The notes under the pieces are model-generated. The model was not told the DNA's origin. It worked only from the letters and a program-made list of their open reading frames with translations, and made no database searches. 9,287 bases of DNA from NCBI GenBank assembly GCA_027082895.1, contig JALWTJ010000032.1, positions 1 through 9,287 on the forward strand. Reading direction: 5' to 3'. This DNA comes from Hyphomicrobiales bacterium. Its GTDB lineage: Bacteria; Pseudomonadota; Alphaproteobacteria; Rhizobiales; Devosiaceae. Position numbers and translations under genes: made by a program. Of this stretch, positions 1 to 5,568 are shown one piece after another (within the stretch, counting starts at the first letter, position 1; the number at the start of each line of letters is the position of its first letter).

Positions 1-832
1 CATGCCTTGCCGTCCCCGAAGCAGCCCCGTGCCCGCTTTTGCCATCCACGCCGGAATCACCCCCTGCATGAACACCTTGTACATGGGCACTCTCCGCACG
101 GGCACTGTCTATATGGGCACTGTCTACATGAACCTTTCCATCCGCGTCATATGCCCCCGGCAAGGATGTCTCCGGCACCGCAACTGGTACCGTCAGCATG
201 CCATGCTTGAGATTGTTGGTAACAAGCCACCAATTGACCGGATAAGCAAGAATGAACCCGGCTATCATGGCCATGGACATGACGAACCAGAACCGGAGCG
301 ACGCCGGATCGTCCGCCCCCTCGATCCAATTCATCAGAAAGCCCATGGTCGGAAACATGCCCGCCATCAGCAGGTTCATGGACAGAAACTCGGGCACAAA
401 CGTTTCACGAAGCGAATGAAGGTAGGATCCTCCGACCATGTCGCGCATGGCAAAAGCCTGAAAGAACATCCAGCCAAAACCGAACCCCAGCACATATTCC
501 AGTCCGAAATCTCCCAGCCGGCCAAGACTCAGAAAAGCCCCCACCGCTGCGCCCGCAACGATGCCGATGCCATCACCGGCGGCGCAATGCATGGTCGAAC
601 CCAGTACCTGTCGCCAGGTTGCTGACACATATTGCGCATGGGTACCCTTGAGCGGCTCCCGACACCCCAGCACATAAAGCATCGCCCCCAATGGCCCAGT
701 AAAGGCCACCAGGATGACAAACGCCCATTTCAGAACCACCGATTCCGGTGTCCGGGGGATGTCGATGGCAACGAACGCCAGCGACAATCCCGTCATGACG
801 AACCAGGTCGAAACCACCCCGTCAATGAACAT
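1..832 (-). CDS. DUF4396 family membrane protein, C-terminus cut by window edge
   Basis: An uninterrupted reading frame starts at ATG 832-830 and stays open to base 1 (277 codons, no stop), so the 3' end lies outside the window. A GGAGG ribosome-binding site sits 5 bases upstream. The product looks like an integral membrane protein with about six hydrophobic segments (roughly residues 7-25, 35-55, 84-103, 107-130, 148-170, 180-205). The motif around His82-Cys83 to Asp87 (HCAAGDGIGI) followed by FVPEFLSMNLLMAGM resembles what I recall of DUF4396 proteins; the family's function is unknown to me. After the last helix comes a hydrophilic tail (from about residue 215) with a histidine-bearing pentad repeat, a layout that could bind metal, but this is inference. 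It follows the tryptophanase by 96 bases on the same strand with no clear terminator between, so co-transcription is possible. Confidence 0.75.
   Translation of the reverse strand, partial: MFIDGVVSTWFVMTGLSLAFVAIDIPRTPESVVLKWAFVILVAFTGPLGAMLYVLGCREPLKGTHAQYVSATWRQVLGSTMHCAAGDGIGIVAGAAVGAFLSLGRLGDFGLEYVLGFGFGWMFFQAFAMRDMVGGSYLHSLRETFVPEFLSMNLLMAGMFPTMGFLMNWIEGADDPASLRFWFVMSMAMIAGFILAYPVNWWLVTNNLKHGMLTVPVAVPETSLPGAYDADGKVHVDSAHIDSARAESAHVQGVHAGGDSGVDGKSGHGAASGTARH
56..130 (-). repeat. Five 15-bp degenerate tandem repeats encoding His pentads
   Basis: Five in-frame 15-base units lie in the tail of the DUF4396 gene. They read HVDSA / HIDSA / RAESA / HVQGV / HAGGD (residues 235-259). The first two differ by one base, CATGTAGACAGTGCC against CATATAGACAGTGCC, and later copies drift. 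Histidine opens four of the five units, so the tail presents His every fifth residue. The unit length is a multiple of three, so copy-number change would keep the frame. Confidence 0.8.
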
Positions 833-928
833 CCGTTCCTCCCCTCCCGTGCCCCTGCCATCCAGCCCGCCGATGGTGGCTGAAATAACGCATAGGCACA
901 AGGCACGAAAAGGAGAGGAACAACTACT

Positions 929-2299
929 TCAGCCCGCCAGCGGTGCAAACTTTGCCGTGAAATGGCGCATCATGGGCGGCTCCTCGACAATCCTGTACCC
1001 CTGCAGCCGGTCCCGTGTGGCAACGATTTCCTCGAACACCTCCACGATATAGTCCGCATGGGACTGGGTATAGGCACGCCGCGGCATGGCCAGCCGCACC
1101 AGGTCCATGGCTGCAGGAGTTTCGCTGCCATCCGGGTGGCGCCCGAACATCACCGTGCCGATTTCACAGGTGCGAATACCGCCAATCTCATAAAGTGCCA
1201 CCGCCAGCGCCTGCCCCGGGTAGGACAGGGGCCGGATATGGTCGAGCCAGGCCCGGGCATCGACAAAGACCGCATGTCCGCCCGCCGGCTTGACCACGGG
1301 AACCCCCATCTTGTCCAGCCTGTCCACGATATATTCGTTGGTCCGCACCCGATAACGCAGATAGTCCTCGTCCACGATTTCGCTCAACCCCTGCGCAATC
1401 GCATCCAGATCACGCCCCGAAAGGCCCCCATAGGTCGGGAACCCTTCCGTCTGGATCAGCCGCGTGCGCGCCCTCTGGGCCAGATCGTCATCATTGAGCG
1501 CCAGCCAGCCCCCGATATTGGCAAAGGCATCCTTCTTGGCGCTCATGGTCATGCCATCGGCAACCGAAAACATGTCGCGCACGATCGCCTCAATGGGGCG
1601 GTCCGATTGCCCGGGTTCCCGTTGCTTGATGAACCAGGCATTCTCCGCGAACCGGCACCCATCAATGATAAAGGGCACCCCGTGCTGATGGGCAATACGC
1701 GCCGTTTCCCGGATATTTTCCAGGCTCACCGGCTGTCCGCCCCCCGCATTATTGGTGATCGTGGTCATGACACAAGGGACCGCATTCCCGTGCTCTGCAA
1801 GAAATGCTTCCAGCCTTTCAAGATCCATGTTGCCCTTGAAGGGATGCAGATCTTGCGGATCCGTGCCCTCCCGGATCACCAGATCATGGGCCAGCGCCCC
1901 CGTTCCCTCGATATTGCCCCGCGTCGTGTCAAAATGCGTATTGGAGGGGATATGCTTCCCCTCCCCCCCGATCAGGGAAAACAGGATGGCTTCCGCCGCC
2001 CGTCCCTGATGGGTGGGAATGATGTGCTTGAAATCCATCAGGTTCCGCACCGCCTCTTCAAAGCGCAGAAAGGACGGCGAACCGGCATAGCTTTCATCGC
2101 CACGCATGACCGCGGCCCATTGTTCCGCGCTCATGGCCGATGTTCCTGAATCCGTCAGAAGATCAATGATCACGTCAGCGGATTTCAGGGCAAATAGATT
2201 GAAGTGAACCTGTTCCAGCAGCGCCTTGCGCTGTTCCCGGGTGGTAAAGCGGATCGGTTCAACCGATTTGATGCGAAAGGGTTCAATGATCGTCTTCAT
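929..2299 (-). CDS. tnaA: Tryptophanase (tryptophan indole-lyase), PLP-dependent
   Basis: Predicted to cleave L-tryptophan to indole, pyruvate and ammonia in the cytosol. It is a fold-type I PLP beta-eliminating lyase, 456 aa, full length. Visible motifs: Tyr71 in GDESYAGS, THQGR with Arg100, Asp213 and Arg216 in DGCRFAEN, and the Schiff-base Lys256 in MSAKKDA. Tyrosine phenol-lyase is the close alternative. At positions that separate the two in the families as I know them, this protein has Asp124 (Thr in TPL), Ile380 (Arg381 in TPL, contacts the phenol) and His446 (Phe448 in TPL, His463 in E. coli TnaA), all tryptophanase-like. The length and stretches such as EPFRIKSVE and GLSGRD are nevertheless TPL-like. 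I chose ATG 2299 over the ATG at 2335 because GGAG lies 7 bases upstream and the N-terminus then matches the family. The 96 bases after the stop contain no evident terminator. Confidence 0.88.
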   Translation of the reverse strand: MKTIIEPFRIKSVEPIRFTTREQRKALLEQVHFNLFALKSADVIIDLLTDSGTSAMSAEQWAAVMRGDESYAGSPSFLRFEEAVRNLMDFKHIIPTHQGRAAEAILFSLIGGEGKHIPSNTHFDTTRGNIEGTGALAHDLVIREGTDPQDLHPFKGNMDLERLEAFLAEHGNAVPCVMTTITNNAGGGQPVSLENIRETARIAHQHGVPFIIDGCRFAENAWFIKQREPGQSDRPIEAIVRDMFSVADGMTMSAKKDAFANIGGWLALNDDDLAQRARTRLIQTEGFPTYGGLSGRDLDAIAQGLSEIVDEDYLRYRVRTNEYIVDRLDKMGVPVVKPAGGHAVFVDARAWLDHIRPLSYPGQALAVALYEIGGIRTCEIGTVMFGRHPDGSETPAAMDLVRLAMPRRAYTQSHADYIVEVFEEIVATRDRLQGYRIVEEPPMMRHFTAKFAPLAG

Positions 2300-2346
2300 G
2301 GGGCGTCTCCAGAAACTGGCCCCGAATAAATCCATCGATACGGGGC
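2300..2346 (-). promoter_or_regulatory. Competing hairpins around the tnaA ribosome-binding site
   Basis: Three short complementary arms precede tnaA in transcript order: GCCCCG (2346-2341), CGGGGC (2324-2319) and GCCCC (2304-2300, touching the ATG). The middle arm can pair with the first (6 bp), leaving the GGAG site at 2310-2307 open, or with the last (5 bp), placing that site in the loop and closing the start. The two pairings exclude each other, so translational control is possible. In GC-rich DNA such short arms can arise by chance. Confidence 0.3.
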
Positions 2347-2350
2347 TGAT

Positions 2351-2416
2351 TTACGCCACGGTTGCCTGCCTGAATATGCAGACCGCGTTCAGCGCCCAAT
2401 ACCCCTTCTCTATCAT
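2351..2416 (-). CDS. Possible Trp-containing leader peptide upstream of tnaA
   Basis: A 21-codon ORF begins MIEKGYWALN and ends at TAA 2353-2351, 51 bases before the tnaA start. It holds a single Trp (codon 7) next to Tyr6. Position and size recall TnaC, the leader peptide that makes enterobacterial tna operons Trp-inducible. It lacks features I associate with TnaC: no Asp four residues after the Trp and no Pro before the stop. No Shine-Dalgarno sequence precedes its ATG. It may be chance; reported because of its location. Confidence 0.2.
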   Translation of the reverse strand: MIEKGYWALNAVCIFRQATVA

Positions 2417-2442
2417 GAAAAAATCAATATGCAAGCAACGGC

Positions 2443-2495
2443 TTTTTGCCCACCGCCACAACCCCGAAGCGAAGTGTGGCACGGTGAGCAAAAAA
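2443..2495. repeat. Large inverted repeat with T-in/A-out ends
   Basis: On the + strand the left arm TTTTTGCCCACCGCCACA (2443-2460) faces a right arm TGTGGCACGGTGAGCAAAAA (2475-2494) across a 14-base loop. Pairing is continuous apart from one G-T/G-U position and a 2-base bulge, about 18 bp. Read on either strand, the T-run comes before the stem and the A-run after it, so it is not an intrinsic terminator in either direction. It lies between the stop of the small exported protein gene and tnaA. As RNA it would be a very stable hairpin; as DNA it could be a protein-binding palindrome. Confidence 0.75.
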
Positions 2496-2550
2496 CAGGA
2501 AACAAGAAAATTCCCGCAGCCAACGGATCATTTTGTCGGCATCGGAATCC

Positions 2551-2832
2551 TCACCTCACCGGCCGCCAATCCGGATCGGGATACCAGTCCGGATCAGGAT
2601 ACGCATTTCTCACCGGCCGCCAGTCCGGATCGGGGTAACGAAGCGAGTTCGATGCCTTCGTCAATTCCGGCGCAGGCGTGGGAAGGGGTTGAAACGAAAC
2701 CAGGTCGTTTGCATTCCCGCGAACACGTGCCCCCTGCCTGGGTTCCGCCTGTACCGTGCCGGAAGCCATCAGGGCAACAGCAACAATTGCTCCCCCCATC
2801 GCGATCATCTTGTGATTGATCTTGAAAACCAT
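2551..2832 (-). CDS. Small exported protein with C-terminal YPDPDW repeats
   Basis: I do not recognise the family. The 93-aa product starts at ATG 2832 with a strong AAGGAG 7 bases upstream, which supports a real gene. Residues 1-29 form a signal peptide: Lys/Arg-containing start, hydrophobic core IAMGGAIVAVALMAS, and a likely signal peptidase I cut after VQA, leaving a mature protein of about 64 residues outside the inner membrane. The mature N-terminal half is Arg- and Pro-containing and low in complexity. The last 28 residues hold three copies of YPDPDW, two followed by RPVR, the second RPVR being the very C-terminus. There is no cysteine, so it is not a lipoprotein. It lies 202 bases after the permease stop and 252 bases before tnaA, all on one strand. 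Function unknown; a short surface or periplasmic peptide with an aromatic/acidic repeat is all that can be said. Confidence 0.7.
   Translation of the reverse strand: MVFKINHKMIAMGGAIVAVALMASGTVQAEPRQGARVRGNANDLVSFQPLPTPAPELTKASNSLRYPDPDWRPVRNAYPDPDWYPDPDWRPVR
2557..2637 (-). repeat. 27-bp direct repeats encoding the YPDPDWRPVR tail
   Basis: Two 27-base copies (2557-2583 and 2611-2637) match at 25 of 27 positions. A third, shorter copy of the core lies between them (2584-2601, encoding YPDPDW alone). Near-identity at the DNA level, including synonymous sites, points to recent duplication rather than convergent protein composition. Confidence 0.8.
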
Positions 2833-3022
2833 GTGTCTACTCCTTCATTTCGACAAGAGACACAAGACCAGATGCAAATGATTGAAGTCCTTACCATCAA
2901 ATTCAGATTTGCACAAAACTTTCCCTATCGCTCAAAAACACGATTTGCCCATGCGTGGCCGACAGAAACCGCACCCGGCACCCAGTTCAGGCATGCTGCA
3001 GAACACGCCACCAACTGCGACG

Positions 3023-3033
3023 CCCCCCCCCCC
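3023..3033. repeat. Eleven-base poly-C tract just past the permease stop
   Basis: A run of 11 C on the + strand (11 G in the transcript) begins one base after the TGA stop of the permease (3037-3035). It lies outside every accepted gene, so slippage would not shift a reading frame, although it could alter a transcript end. The 202-base gap it belongs to (2833-3034) also holds a 6-bp GC hairpin without a U-run (GGCGTG/CATGCC) and an inverted TGCAAAT/ATTTGCA pair (2873-2879, 2907-2913). I see no convincing promoter or terminator there. Confidence 0.85.
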
Positions 3034-3034
3034 T

Positions 3035-4255
3035 TCAGGCCTCGGCAGGAATGGCAAACAGGATGATGGCAAGAGCCAGTACCACCCCCGCACTGTACAT
3101 GAGCACCCGCCATTTCATTTCATGGCCCCCGATCCGGGCCGCCGAAAGGGCCGCCTGCAGGCATTGCAGCCCGTAATAGAGGACGAACGCCTTGGAAGCA
3201 TAGGTAATGATCTGATAGATATCGGCACTCCAGGTGACAATGATGGATGCAAGAGCGGTAACCCCATACCCCCATTGCACCGTCAGTTTCTTGCGCGATG
3301 TTTCCCGGATCAGGCCCCCCGACCCGTTCAGGTCCGCCACTGCTGCCGACAATTGGGAGGCCAGCGCAATGACGATGATCAGCGGCGCCACCAGAACCCC
3401 CACCGGTTGCAGCAAATCGATGATCTGGGTTTCCCCCCCTTCCGGGGGAAGTTCGCCGGTGAAATAGCGCGTCACCAGCAGGATGAACACCAGATAGACA
3501 CCCGTTGAAATCCATTGCGCCTGCTTCATGGTACGGATCCGCATCCGGCCCGAATATTCGGCCCCCAGATAGCGGGAGGTTTCAAACCCCTGCACCAGGA
3601 TCACCAGGCCCAGCAGGATCTTGACTTCCTCAAGCCCGGTCTGATGCGAAAAGCTGGGCCATGAAAAGGTTCCGGCCGAAAAGGCCATGCCCGATATTAT
3701 CAGCAGGGACACGCAAAGGGCCCCGATCATGGACAGTTTCAGCCCCACCGCCAGCGTTTCCAGCTTTTCAAGTGCCGACAGACCACGCAGGATGCCCATC
3801 AGGCCGATGGAGCCGATCACCAGTGTGGCCAGCACCTTAATCCACACCGGATCAACAATGCCCCCGCTTCTAAGGGCAAAGGCACTGAACAGGTTGAGAT
3901 AATAAGCCACCGAAACGAAATAGGCCAACGACAGTGAAACCTGCGAGGCATCCTCGATGCTGAGCGCCGCCCGGGGCGCCCCATTGTCCAGAACAGGTTC
4001 CACATACCGGATATTGTGCCGGATGGCCGAACCGAAATAATATCCCACCCCACACAGGCCCAGCATGGCCGCCCAGGCATAATTGCCCGCCGCATGGGAC
4101 AGGATCGGCCCCGCCACCAGAAAACCCGATCCGATAATGGATGCCAGGGGCGTAACGATGGCTCGCCAGCTGCGCCAGTTGGTCATGCGCGGATTGAGCA
4201 GGATCAGCAGGGCCGGCAGGCCAACCCCGATCAGGACAATGTCACCAATTCCCAT
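3035..4255 (-). CDS. APC-superfamily-like permease, substrate unknown
   Basis: A polytopic inner-membrane protein of 406 aa with about 12 hydrophobic segments (approximate centres at residues 12, 43, 67, 114, 147, 178, 215, 258, 294, 335, 360, 392). The IIGSGFLVAGP stretch in the second segment resembles the unwound glycine-rich helix of APC transporters, and the protein is somewhat short for that superfamily. No substrate can be read from the sequence; amino acid uptake or efflux is the default guess. Its ATG (4255-4253) overlaps the pdxJ stop by one base (TGATG), which favours translational coupling. An in-frame TTG one codon earlier (4258) has better spacing (8 against 11 bases) from AAGGGG, so the start is uncertain by one residue. 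It is the last gene of the ilvB-ilvH-pdxJ cluster, so its substrate may relate to branched-chain amino acids or vitamin B6, which is inference. Confidence 0.8.
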   Translation of the reverse strand: MGIGDIVLIGVGLPALLILLNPRMTNWRSWRAIVTPLASIIGSGFLVAGPILSHAAGNYAWAAMLGLCGVGYYFGSAIRHNIRYVEPVLDNGAPRAALSIEDASQVSLSLAYFVSVAYYLNLFSAFALRSGGIVDPVWIKVLATLVIGSIGLMGILRGLSALEKLETLAVGLKLSMIGALCVSLLIISGMAFSAGTFSWPSFSHQTGLEEVKILLGLVILVQGFETSRYLGAEYSGRMRIRTMKQAQWISTGVYLVFILLVTRYFTGELPPEGGETQIIDLLQPVGVLVAPLIIVIALASQLSAAVADLNGSGGLIRETSRKKLTVQWGYGVTALASIIVTWSADIYQIITYASKAFVLYYGLQCLQAALSAARIGGHEMKWRVLMYSAGVVLALAIILFAIPAEA

Positions 4256-4986
4256 CAAGAAAGAATCCCCTTGTAGCGGCGAACCGCCTCGCCAAAGCCC
4301 ATCAGCAATGCGTCCGCGGTGATGGCATGGCCAATGGATGCTTCGGCCACGCCGGGCACCGCCTCGAGAAAGGCCGGCAGGTTTTCAAGGGTCAGATCAT
4401 GCCCCGCATTCACCTCCAGCCCGGCCGCATGGGCAGCGCGCGCCGTCACCGCCAGCCGCCGCAAATGGCGTGTCCCCTCCGGATTGCCGAAATTGGCCGC
4501 ATAGGGGCCGGTATAAAGCTCCACGCGATCCGCATCCACCTCCCACGCATCGGGCGGAACACTCGGGTCATCATCAATGAACAGTGCCACCCGCAAATTG
4601 CTTTTCTTCATGCGGGAGATAACGCCCCGCAGAAAATCGCGATTGTCGTCGATGTTCCAGCCATGGTCCGACGTGGACTGGTCCGGATCATCGGGCACGA
4701 AGGTCACCTGATCCGGCTTCACCTCCTCCACCAGCGCCAGCAGGCGTTCATCGGGAAAACCCTCGATATTGTATTCCGCATCCGGGAAGTCGTCGCGAAG
4801 CAGTTTTTGCAGATCGCGCACGTCCGATTCCCGGATATGACGTTCATCGGGTCGCGGATGCACCGTGATGCCATCCGCCCCCGCCTCCAGCACCAGCCGG
4901 GCAATACCCGTCACGCTGGGCCAGCCAATGTCCCGCCGGTTGCGCAACATCGCCACCGCGTTCAGGTTTACCGAAAGCCGGGTCAC
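4255..4986 (-). CDS. pdxJ: Pyridoxine 5'-phosphate synthase
   Basis: Condenses 1-deoxy-D-xylulose 5-phosphate with 3-amino-2-oxopropyl phosphate to give pyridoxine 5'-phosphate, the ring-closing step of the DXP-dependent vitamin B6 pathway, in the cytosol. The 243 aa equal the usual family length. Motifs: VNLNAVAMLRN near the N-terminus, GADGITVHPRPDERHI carrying the catalytic His and phosphate-binding Arg, a Glu in AEYNIEGFP, DRVELYTGPYA, NAGHDLTLENL with the second catalytic His, and SIGHAI near the C-terminus. The wording PRPDERHI and YNIEGFP resembles the Bacteroidetes-type branch more than E. coli PdxJ (HLREDRRHI, LEMA). I chose GTG 4986: it has AAGGA 7 bases upstream and begins VTRLSVN as the family does. 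An upstream TTG at 5031 would add 15 unconserved residues and overlap ilvH. Confidence 0.94.
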   Translation of the reverse strand: MTRLSVNLNAVAMLRNRRDIGWPSVTGIARLVLEAGADGITVHPRPDERHIRESDVRDLQKLLRDDFPDAEYNIEGFPDERLLALVEEVKPDQVTFVPDDPDQSTSDHGWNIDDNRDFLRGVISRMKKSNLRVALFIDDDPSVPPDAWEVDADRVELYTGPYAANFGNPEGTRHLRRLAVTARAAHAAGLEVNAGHDLTLENLPAFLEAVPGVAEASIGHAITADALLMGFGEAVRRYKGILS

Positions 4987-4993
4987 GCTTGTG

Positions 4994-4998
4994 TCCTT
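4994..4998 (-). promoter_or_regulatory. Ribosome-binding site that fixes the pdxJ GTG start
   Basis: AAGGA lies 7 bases before GTG 4986 and shares two bases with the TAA stop of ilvH. Ribosomes ending ilvH therefore stop on top of the pdxJ initiation site, which fits coupled translation. Confidence 0.75.
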
Positions 4999-5551
4999 AC
5001 ATCCTGTCCGGGCCGCGCGAAATTGCCGCAAGCCCCGTCCGCACCACTTCCACCAGCCCCAGGGGCATCATCAGGGAGATGAACTGCTCGATCTTGGTCG
5101 ATTTTCCCGTTATCTCGAACACGAAGCTTTCAATGGACGCATCCACCACCTGTGCCCGGAAAGCATCGGCCAGCCTGAGGGTTTCCACCCGGTTTTCCCC
5201 GGTGCCCGACACCTTGACCAGGGCCAGTTCCCGCTCCAGCGACTTGCCTTCTGCCGTCAGATCATGCACCCGGTGAACCGGAATGAGCCGCTCCAGCTGC
5301 AACTTGATCTGGGCCAGCACCTTGGGGCTGGCCACCGTTACCACGGTTATGCGGCTCAATCCCTTTTCATGTTCGGTCTCTGAAACCGTCAGACTGTCGA
5401 TGTTGAAGCCCCGGGCGGAAAAAAGACCGGCGATCCGGGCCAGGATGCCCGGCTCGTTGTCCACCAGCACCGACAGGGTATGCCGTTCGATCTTGGCGGT
5501 GTCCGTCGTCAGGAAATAGGCGGAACCGCTTGCGCGAAGATGAGGATTCAT
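4997..5551 (-). CDS. ilvH: Acetolactate synthase small (regulatory) subunit
   Basis: Regulatory partner of the large subunit encoded just upstream; it raises catalytic activity and confers feedback inhibition by valine in this enzyme family. Length is 184 aa. An ACT domain spans about residues 22-95 (HTLSVLVDNEPGILARIAGLFSARG...), followed by the family C-terminal domain (about 100-180, ending FVFEITGKSTKIEQF...LGLVEVVRTG). Asn32 and Gly35 in DNEPG correspond to the residues that line the valine site in E. coli IlvH, so feedback control is expected. The start ATG 5551 has GGGAG 7 bases upstream. The N-terminal ~20 residues are an extension beyond the compact E. coli form and look unstructured. 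It lies 17 bases after ilvB and 10 bases before pdxJ. Confidence 0.95.
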   Translation of the reverse strand: MNPHLRASGSAYFLTTDTAKIERHTLSVLVDNEPGILARIAGLFSARGFNIDSLTVSETEHEKGLSRITVVTVASPKVLAQIKLQLERLIPVHRVHDLTAEGKSLERELALVKVSGTGENRVETLRLADAFRAQVVDASIESFVFEITGKSTKIEQFISLMMPLGLVEVVRTGLAAISRGPDRM

Positions 5552-5568
5552 GTTGCTACTCCCATTCC

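Noticed and set aside
2..625. + strand ORF of 207 codons at the left edge
   Set aside because: It is antisense to the open DUF4396 frame, which has a good ribosome-binding site and clear membrane segments; the + product is low-complexity.
962..2149. Long + strand ORF (395 codons) antisense to tnaA
   Set aside because: The minus strand encodes a full-length conserved enzyme here. The + strand translation is His/Pro/Arg-rich without recognisable motifs, as expected of a frame shadow in GC-rich coding DNA.
929..2299. Calling the lyase a tyrosine phenol-lyase
   Set aside because: The phenol-contacting Arg and the pocket Phe of TPL are replaced by Ile380 and His446, and Thr124 by Asp, all as in tryptophanases.
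2443..2495. Inverted repeat as an intrinsic terminator for the small exported protein gene
   Set aside because: The T-run precedes the stem and the A-run follows it on both strands, the opposite of what termination needs.
2556..2637. Repeats in the small exported gene as a CRISPR array
   Set aside because: There are only two near-full copies with a part copy between, in frame within a coding sequence; no regular spacers and no cas genes.
2226..2819. + strand ORFs across the tnaA upstream region and the small exported protein gene
   Set aside because: No ribosome-binding site or motif was seen, and the sequence is explained by the minus-strand signal-peptide gene, its repeats and the inverted repeat.
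4327..5082. + strand ORF of 251 codons
   Set aside because: Antisense shadow of pdxJ; the composition is arbitrary and no motif is present.
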